Origin: JAAUSY01 sp964526735 | GTDB taxonomy: Bacteria; Chloroflexota; Chloroflexia; Chloroflexales; Chloroflexaceae | Direction of reading: 5' to 3' | DNA: 6,487 bases | Assembly (NCBI GenBank): GCA_964526735.1 | Contig: CAZGLO010000131.1 | Coordinates: forward strand, 1-6,487 | Part shown: in pieces, positions 1-3,803 of the stretch | Position numbering within the stretch: the stretch's first letter is position 1 | Layout of the letters: the number at the start of each line of letters is the position of its first letter | Notes under the pieces: model-generated | What the model was told of the DNA's origin: nothing | Database searches by the model: none | The model's input: the letters and a program-made list of their open reading frames with translations, nothing else | Made by a program: the position numbers and the translations under genes

Positions 1-60
1 TAGGCCAGATAGGCCAGATAGGCCAGATAGGCCAGATAGGCCAGATAGGCCAGATAGGCC
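1..60. repeat. 9-bp tandem repeat, six full copies plus a partial
   Basis: The unit taggccaga is repeated perfectly six times (1-54), followed by the first six bases of a seventh copy (55-60). The array starts at the window edge, so its true copy number is unknown. A degenerate period of nine continues from about 86 to 118 (cagccaata, caaccgaca, caaccaaat, caacca). One frame of the array has stops (tag), but the frame beginning at base 2 stays open and reads Arg-Pro-Asp repeats. It is most likely a minisatellite inside a coding tail, though an assembly-edge repeat is also possible. Confidence 0.95.
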
Positions 61-121
61 AACCCACACCATACGAGAGCCATCTCAGCCAATACAACCG
101 ACACAACCAAATCAACCATAA
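2..121 (+). CDS. C-terminal tail of an upstream protein, proline-rich repeats (5' partial)
   Basis: An open frame enters from the left edge and stops at taa 119-121. It reads six Arg-Pro-Asp triplets, then RPTHTIREPS, then QPIQPTQPNQP and the stop. The tripeptide rhythm continues after the DNA repeat has decayed (QPI, QPT, QPN), which suggests selection on the peptide rather than a purely non-coding satellite. A terminator-like hairpin 37 bases after the stop fits a gene end. The tail resembles in style the Ser-Pro-Asp tail of the response regulator at 3054-3674. No domain is visible, so the identity of the protein is unknown. A second frame (from base 3, Gly-Gln-Ile repeats, stop at 144-146) is also open, so the frame choice is an inference. 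Confidence 0.4.
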   Translation, partial: RPDRPDRPDRPDRPDRPDRPTHTIREPSQPIQPTQPNQP

Positions 122-157
122 ATGTGCCATTAAACCTATGATATGATAGAAACATCC

Positions 158-186
158 TGCTAGGGAAGCACTCCTAGCACCTTTTT
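158..186 (+). terminator. Rho-independent terminator-like hairpin
   Basis: TGCTAGG (158-164) pairs perfectly with CCTAGCA (173-179), and a G165-T172 wobble can extend the stem. The loop is 6-8 bases. A run of five T (182-186) follows two bases after the stem. The hairpin lies 37 bases after the stop of the proposed upstream gene and 58 bases before the WD40 lipoprotein start. It most simply ends the upstream transcript. If the WD40 promoter lies upstream of it, it would sit in that gene's leader and could act as an attenuator. The stem is only moderately GC-rich, so its strength is uncertain. Confidence 0.5.
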
Positions 187-228
187 CCAGAAAGATGTAT
201 ACGAAAGAGAAGAACTAGAATGTATCGT

Positions 229-234
229 GGAGGA
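229..234 (+). promoter_or_regulatory. Ribosome binding site of the WD40 lipoprotein gene
   Basis: GGAGGA lies 10 bases before ATG 245. It decides the start. The longer possible GTG start at 227 would overlap this Shine-Dalgarno sequence and has no good one of its own, so translation more likely begins at 245. Confidence 0.7.
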
Positions 235-244
235 AAAAACCTCT

Positions 245-2942
245 ATGAAGGATAGGGGTGTCGTGACAATTGCCACTGGATATGTGCATGCTATCCAATC
301 TACCGTCGCATCTACCGTCGCATCTACCGTCGCACGGGCTGTACGAACCAGCGTAATGGCCATCTGTATCGCCCTGGCCGCAATAGGGGGCATACTCAGC
401 ACAGCGGGGTGCGGAAACCAAACCGCCGACAGTGCCGCCCCGCCCGCCGATACGGCAACCATGATGCAGGAGACGGCCCAAGCCGAAGCAACTACGTGTG
501 CCAACACCCTCGCAACCGAAACCACACTCCGTGAGACCGCCGAAGCCAAGGCGCAATCGGAGTCGAATGCCCGTGCCATGGGGACGATCCGTGCCGAGGC
601 GCAATCGCTCGCCTTCACCGCCCGCGAACTGCGCAATGCCCCCGAAACCGCGCTCTTGCTTGCCTACGAGGCAGTCGTGCGTGATTACAGCATCGTGACC
701 GAGCAAGCCCTGCGCGATATTCTCAACCGCCCCACCTGGACGCCTATCCCGCTCAATGAGCATACCGACCGCGTATGGGCGGTGGCGTTCAGCCCAGATG
801 GCCAATTTGTCGCCACGGCATCGAACGACCACACCGTCAAAGTCTGGACGCGGGAGGGGCTGGTCGTCGCGACGCTTGAAGGCCATACCGACGCCATCCG
901 CAGCATCGAGTTTAGCCCCGACGGCGAGTATCTTGTGACGGGGTCGTCCGACAACACCGCCCGCGTTTGGCAGCGCAATGGGCTTGCCGTCTCTACGCTC
1001 TCTGGCCACACAAGCACCGTGTGGAGCGCACACTTTAGCCCCGATGGTCAACGCATTGTCACCGCATCAAACGACAACACCGCCAAAGTTTGGTCGCCGG
1101 ATGGCACGCTCGCTACGACACTCGAAGGCCATACCGCGCGGCTGTGGAGTGCCCGCTTCAGCCCCGACAGCCAACGCATCATCACCGCATCATCGGATGA
1201 TTCGGCAATCGTGTGGAGTGTCTGNNNNNNNNNNCTGGGGCGGCGCACCAATAACGACCCTCGACGACCATACCAGCGATGTGTGGTATGCCGCCTTCAG
1301 CCCCGACGGCCAACGCATCATTACCGGCGAACGCAATGGGACAATCCATATCTGGAATGCGTGGAGCAACAATGAAGAAGGACGAGTTGGCGGGTTTGAA
1401 GATGAGGTATGGGATATCGAGATGCGCGCCGATGGCCAACGCTTCTTGGCGGCGTCAGAAGATAACACCACCAAAATCTTCGATCCGGCAGGGGTGATTA
1501 TCCAGGAATTTCCCGGCTACCGTGGGAGTTTCCATCCCGACGGCAACCACATTGTCACGGCATCGAATGACCACACCATACGGCTGTGGAGTATGGACGG
1601 CCAAGCCCAAGCCACCCTGCAAACCAATGGCGAACGTATCCGCACACTCCAAACCAGCCCCAACGGCCACCGGCTCATCACCACGAGCGAAGACTCATCG
1701 ATGGTGCAGCTCTGGAAACCCATCCATCATCCTTTGCCGGTGCTGCAGGGCCACGAAAAAGGGCTACTCGACGCGCTCTACAGCCCCGACGGCACCCTCA
1801 TCGCCACCGCCAGCAGCGATACCACCGCGCGCATTTGGCGCGCAGCCGATGGCGCGCCGGTCGCGACGATTAGCGGCCACACGGCTCCCGTCCGCGATAT
1901 CGCTTTTAGCTCCGATGGTCAATTGCTTGCCACGGCGTCTGATGACAAGATTGCCGCGATTTGGAATCTGCAGGGCGAGATGCAGACCTCGTTGGAGGGG
2001 CATAACGATGGGGTGACGAGTATCGACTTCCGGCCAGACGGTCAACAACTTGTCACCGGCTGTAAAGATAACGCCGCCGCACTCTGGGCGCTCGACGGGA
2101 CACTGCAAAAGACGCTGCTTGGCCACAAAGGCTCCGTCCTCAAGGTAGCCTACAGCCCCGATGGCCAACATCTGGTCACCGCCTCGGCAGATAAAACCGC
2201 ACGAGTGTGGGATATCTACGGCAATGCGGGCGCAGTCCTGAGCGGCCACAGCGATGCGGTGGTACATGCCGCCTTCAGCGCCGATGGGCAGTATATCGCA
2301 ACCGCATCGGCAGATACGACCGCTCGCATCTGGAAGCTCGATGGGACACACGTCGCGACATTGGCGGGGCATAAGATGCGGGTGAATGAGGCGGTGTTTA
2401 GCCCTAACAATCAGCACGTTGTCACCGCATCGCACGATAAGACAGTACGAATATGGGATATGGACGGGGTCACAACAGCAACGATGTATGGGCATACCGG
2501 CCCAGTGTGGCATGTGGCCGTCAGCCCCGACAGCCAGCGCATTGTCAGCGCATCATTTGATGGAACAGCACGATTGTGGTATATGGATGGCCGCCCACAA
2601 GCCACCCTCACCGCACACACCGCACCAGTGCAGCAGGCGAGCTTTAGCCCCGATGGCCAACGTATCGTCACCGCATCGGACGACTTCCGGGCAATACAGC
2701 ATCTGGTTAATATTGACGANNNNNNNNNNNNNNNNNNNNNNNNNNNNNNNNNNNNNNNNNNNNNNNNNNNNNNNNNNNNNNNNNNNNNNNNNNNNNNNNN
2801 NNNNNNNNNNNCCACCAACCTTGAGCTGGCAACACAAGCCGTGATTTGGGATGGGTTTTTGCCCCAACTTCTCCACGTGCTCTCTGCTCTTCCTGTCCAC
2901 CTGCCTGTCCATCTGCGTGTCCATCGCGTGTCGTTGCACTGA
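245..2942 (+). CDS. WD40-repeat lipoprotein (two assembly gaps, C-terminus uncertain)
   Basis: Predicted extracytoplasmic lipoprotein carrying 16 WD40 units, enough for two seven- or eight-bladed propellers; such propellers usually act as protein-binding scaffolds. Residues 1-37 are a long polar, basic n-region containing STVA three times. Residues 38-55 are the hydrophobic segment (MAICIALAAIGG), ending in lipobox STAGC with Cys56. Residues 70-118 are Ala/Glu/Thr-rich and probably coiled coil. Residues 121-160 (SLAFTAREL, APETALLLAYEAV, TEQALRDIL) match the helical linker known before WD40 repeats in STAND/TIR-type proteins, but no NTPase is present. WD40 units run from residue 170 (LxGHTxxVxxxxFSPDGxxIxTASxDxTxxxW); units 6-8 are degenerate. 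The frame is +2 before the gap at 1225-1234 and +3 after it, so the gap's true length must be a multiple of three. About 895 residues result if the second gap is sized correctly. The frame after 2811 is unproven; alternative stops are at 2824 and 2844. No ligand or partner can be inferred. Confidence 0.82.
299..334 (+). repeat. 12-bp tandem repeat, three perfect copies, in the signal-peptide region
   Basis: The unit tctaccgtcgca occurs at 299-310, 311-322 and 323-334 without a mismatch. It encodes Ser-Thr-Val-Ala three times in the n-region of the lipoprotein signal peptide. A copy-number change would add or remove four residues without shifting the frame. Confidence 0.95.
752..2719 (+). repeat. 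Array of 16 WD40 units (about 123 bp each)
   Basis: Each unit carries the pattern Gly-His, then FSPDGQ, then TAS-D-TAR-I/V-W. Openers in order are LNEHT, LEGHT, LSGHT, LEGHT, LDDHT, GFEDEV, FPGYR, LQTNG, LQGHE, ISGHT, LEGHN, LLGHK, LSGHS, LAGHK, MYGHT and LTAHT. Units 1-5 and 9-16 are canonical and similar to one another even at DNA level (for example recurring gccccgatggccaacg). Units 6-8 have lost the GH dipeptide, and unit 7 lacks about nine residues. Such near-identical repeats readily cause assembly breaks, and the 10-N gap sits between units 4 and 5. Confidence 0.93.
1225..1234. other. Assembly gap of 10 N, probably a placeholder
   Basis: Ten undetermined bases lie between WD40 units 4 and 5. 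The left side ends in gtctg and the right side begins ctgggg, so both flanks share ctg. Deleting the N run restores one continuous reading frame. Merging the shared ctg also keeps frame and gives VWSVWGGAPITTL, which fits the spacing of neighbouring units. Ten bases do not fit the frame. Confidence 0.9.
2720..2811. other. Assembly gap of 92 N over the WD40 protein C-terminus
   Basis: The run begins just after the last WD40 unit, at a segment reading LVNID, and ends before ccaccaacc. Its odd length suggests an estimated rather than default size. All three forward frames soon meet stops after it (2822-2824, 2842-2844, 2940-2942), so the gene's true end cannot be chosen from this window. Confidence 0.9.
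2892..2927. repeat. Degenerate 12-bp tandem repeat, three copies
   Basis: The units are cctgtccacctg (2892-2903), cctgtccatctg (2904-2915) and cgtgtccatcgc (2916-2927). They differ by one to four bases. In the +3 frame they read Pro-Val-His-Leu-like repeats (PVHLPVHLRVHR) at the proposed end of the WD40 protein, but whether this stretch is translated is unknown. Confidence 0.7.
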
Positions 2943-2945
2943 AGT

Positions 2946-2999
2946 CCTCTTATCACCAATGTAGGAGATGGCGCACTCTCCTACGTTCGTGATAAGGGG
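2946..2999. terminator. Long hairpin between convergent genes, possible bidirectional terminator
   Basis: Bases 2946-2968 pair with 2977-2999. Arms include CTTATCAC with GTGATAAG and GTAGGAGA with TCTCCTAC, joined by two A-T pairs, one G-T wobble and a single C-C mismatch. The loop is 8 bases (tggcgcac). It begins four bases after the last possible stop of the WD40 gene and lies 55 bases beyond the stop of the response regulator on the other strand. Position favours transcript ending or 3'-end protection, but neither strand has a T-run after the stem, so it is not a textbook intrinsic terminator. It could instead be a small dispersed repeat element. Confidence 0.5.
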
Positions 3000-3051
3000 T
3001 CTCTATCTATACAAGAGCTATATTACCCACCGTTCCTGATAAGGTGTCGCT
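2984..3051. repeat. Imperfect 21-bp direct repeat, copies at 2984-3004 and 3031-3051
   Basis: The two copies agree at 18 of 21 positions, with the shared core tgataagg. The first copy contains the right arm of the long hairpin (GTGATAAG). The second copy has no matching left arm, but its end forms a small stem, GGTGT (3043-3047) with ACACC (3056-3060), which overlaps the stop codon of the response regulator. The role is unknown. Confidence 0.6.
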
Positions 3052-3053
3052 CC

Positions 3054-3674
3054 CTACACCCCCTCATTCCGAGATGATTTGGGGCCGTGCGGGCTATCCG
3101 GGCTATCCGGGTTATCCGGGCTATCCGATTCATTGGGTGGATTGTCGGGCGATTGGGTAGACGGGCTGTCGGGCGATTGGGTAGACGGGCTGTCGGATGG
3201 ACAATCAGACAATTCATTATCTGGCATAATAGGGATATCGCCATCTAACGTTTTAGGTGGCTCTTGTTTTAATAATTCCTTCGGGTAATATTTGGCGATG
3301 CACTCGCGGAGCGTTTCGAGCAAACTGGCCGGCCCTTCCTTATGAAAGATACAATCTTCTTTAATCAAATAGCCATCGGCTCCAAGAGCAAGTGCTTGGT
3401 CGAGATCAGTCATCCGATCAAGGCTGGTGATCATCACGACGGGGATGGATTGGGTGGAAGCGGCGTGCTTTAAGAGCGAAAGTACCCGAAATCCATCAAC
3501 CCCTGGCAAGTTAATATCAAGTACAATGAGATGTGGATGAATGTCACACGCCATATGCCATCCTTCGGCTCCATCGCGTGCGAGCGACACCTGGTATCCA
3601 GCGCGTTCGAGCAAGAGCTTGAGGTAGAGCGACTGGCTCCGGCTATCTTCTATAATTAGCACTGAGTAATTCAT
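3054..3674 (-). CDS. Single-domain (CheY-like) response regulator with Ser/Pro/Asp repeat tail
   Basis: Predicted cytosolic phospho-acceptor of a two-component pathway, 206 residues. The receiver domain spans about residues 3-131: acidic pair Glu9-Asp10 after VLII, phospho-acceptor Asp53 in LIVLDINLPGVDG, switch Thr83 in VVMITS, Tyr102, and Lys105 in GADGYLIK. All key residues are present, so it should be phosphorylatable. No HTH, GGDEF or other output domain follows. Residues 132-206 are low-complexity, with two SPSTQSPD copies and a run of D-S/N-P triplets. Output would thus be by protein contact, like CheY-type or relay regulators. The start is ATG 3674, seven bases after GGGG; ATG 3677 is directly adjacent and equally possible. 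An ATG at 3755 would add a non-receiver N-terminus and was not chosen. The divergent PAS kinase is a plausible partner; pairing is inferred. Confidence 0.92.
   Translation of the reverse strand: MNYSVLIIEDSRSQSLYLKLLLERAGYQVSLARDGAEGWHMACDIHPHLIVLDINLPGVDGFRVLSLLKHAASTQSIPVVMITSLDRMTDLDQALALGADGYLIKEDCIFHKEGPASLLETLRECIAKYYPKELLKQEPPKTLDGDIPIMPDNELSDCPSDSPSTQSPDSPSTQSPDNPPNESDSPDNPDSPDSPHGPKSSRNEGV
3091..3126. repeat. 9-bp tandem repeat, four copies, in the response regulator tail
   Basis: The unit gggctatcc occurs four times with one substitution (gggttatcc at 3109-3117). Read on the minus strand it encodes Asp-Ser-Pro / Asp-Asn-Pro triplets at about residues 184-195 of the response regulator. 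Confidence 0.92.
3144..3191. repeat. 24-bp tandem repeat, two perfect copies, in the response regulator tail
   Basis: Bases 3144-3167 are repeated exactly at 3168-3191, and the next five bases start a third copy. On the minus strand each copy encodes eight residues of the SPSTQSPD type, at about residues 162-177. The absence of any mismatch points to recent duplication. Confidence 0.92.
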
Positions 3675-3677
3675 CAT

Positions 3678-3803
3678 GTTGCCCCGTACATATAAAATGG
3701 TTATCAATATACTAGCATATTTATGACAGCACCGAAGACACTCACCCACACCCACTGTCTAGACGATACATCAGAGTGGCACAAGATAAGGAACCCAACG
3801 CTT
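3678..3803. promoter_or_regulatory. Divergent intergenic region expected to hold both promoters
   Basis: These 126 bases separate the minus-strand response regulator from the plus-strand kinase, so both start signals must lie here or inside the genes. The stretch 3688-3725 is strongly AT-rich compared with its surroundings and contains several TATA-like hexamers (tataaa, tatact, and on the minus strand tatatt). No -35/-10 pair with good spacing stands out, so no exact promoter is called. Confidence 0.35.
3788..3792 (+). promoter_or_regulatory. Ribosome binding site of the PAS histidine kinase
   Basis: AAGGA lies 11 bases before ATG 3804, a slightly long but usable spacing. The in-frame upstream ATG at 3723 has no purine-rich sequence before it, and the later ATG 4029 would remove only the linker; 3804 is therefore preferred. 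Confidence 0.5.

Noticed and set aside
1..60. CRISPR array
   Set aside because: The copies are 9 bp and contiguous with no spacers; it is a simple tandem repeat.
114..147. Sigma-70 promoter with TATGAT -10 hexamers
   Set aside because: No acceptable -35 hexamer lies at 16-18 bases spacing, so it is kept only as a possibility in the findings, not as a feature.
227..244. GTG start at 227 for the WD40 protein
   Set aside because: It overlaps the GGAGGA site that serves ATG 245 and has no ribosome site of its own at normal distance.
215..1051. Long minus-strand open frame opposite the WD40 gene, and similar ones at 1764-2513 and 2411-2959
   Set aside because: They mirror the repeated WD40 coding sequence, have low-complexity translations with no domain, and the plus-strand frame carries 16 clear WD40 units.
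2812..2942. Confident C-terminus of the WD40 protein after the second gap
   Set aside because: All three frames are open for a short distance and the sequence resembles no known WD40 tail; the assignment to stop 2940-2942 is only provisional.
245..2942. WD40 protein as part of an anti-phage STAND system
   Set aside because: No NTPase, nuclease, TIR or protease effector is encoded here, and the signal peptide places the protein outside the cytoplasm.
3675..3755. Longer start at ATG 3755 for the response regulator
   Set aside because: The added residues (MGVGECLRCC...) are not receiver sequence and run through the AT-rich divergent region; the receiver fold starts at MNYSVLIIED.
3723..3803. 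Longer start at ATG 3723 for the PAS kinase
   Set aside because: There is no ribosome site before it, and the added residues show no domain; ATG 3804 has AAGGA upstream.
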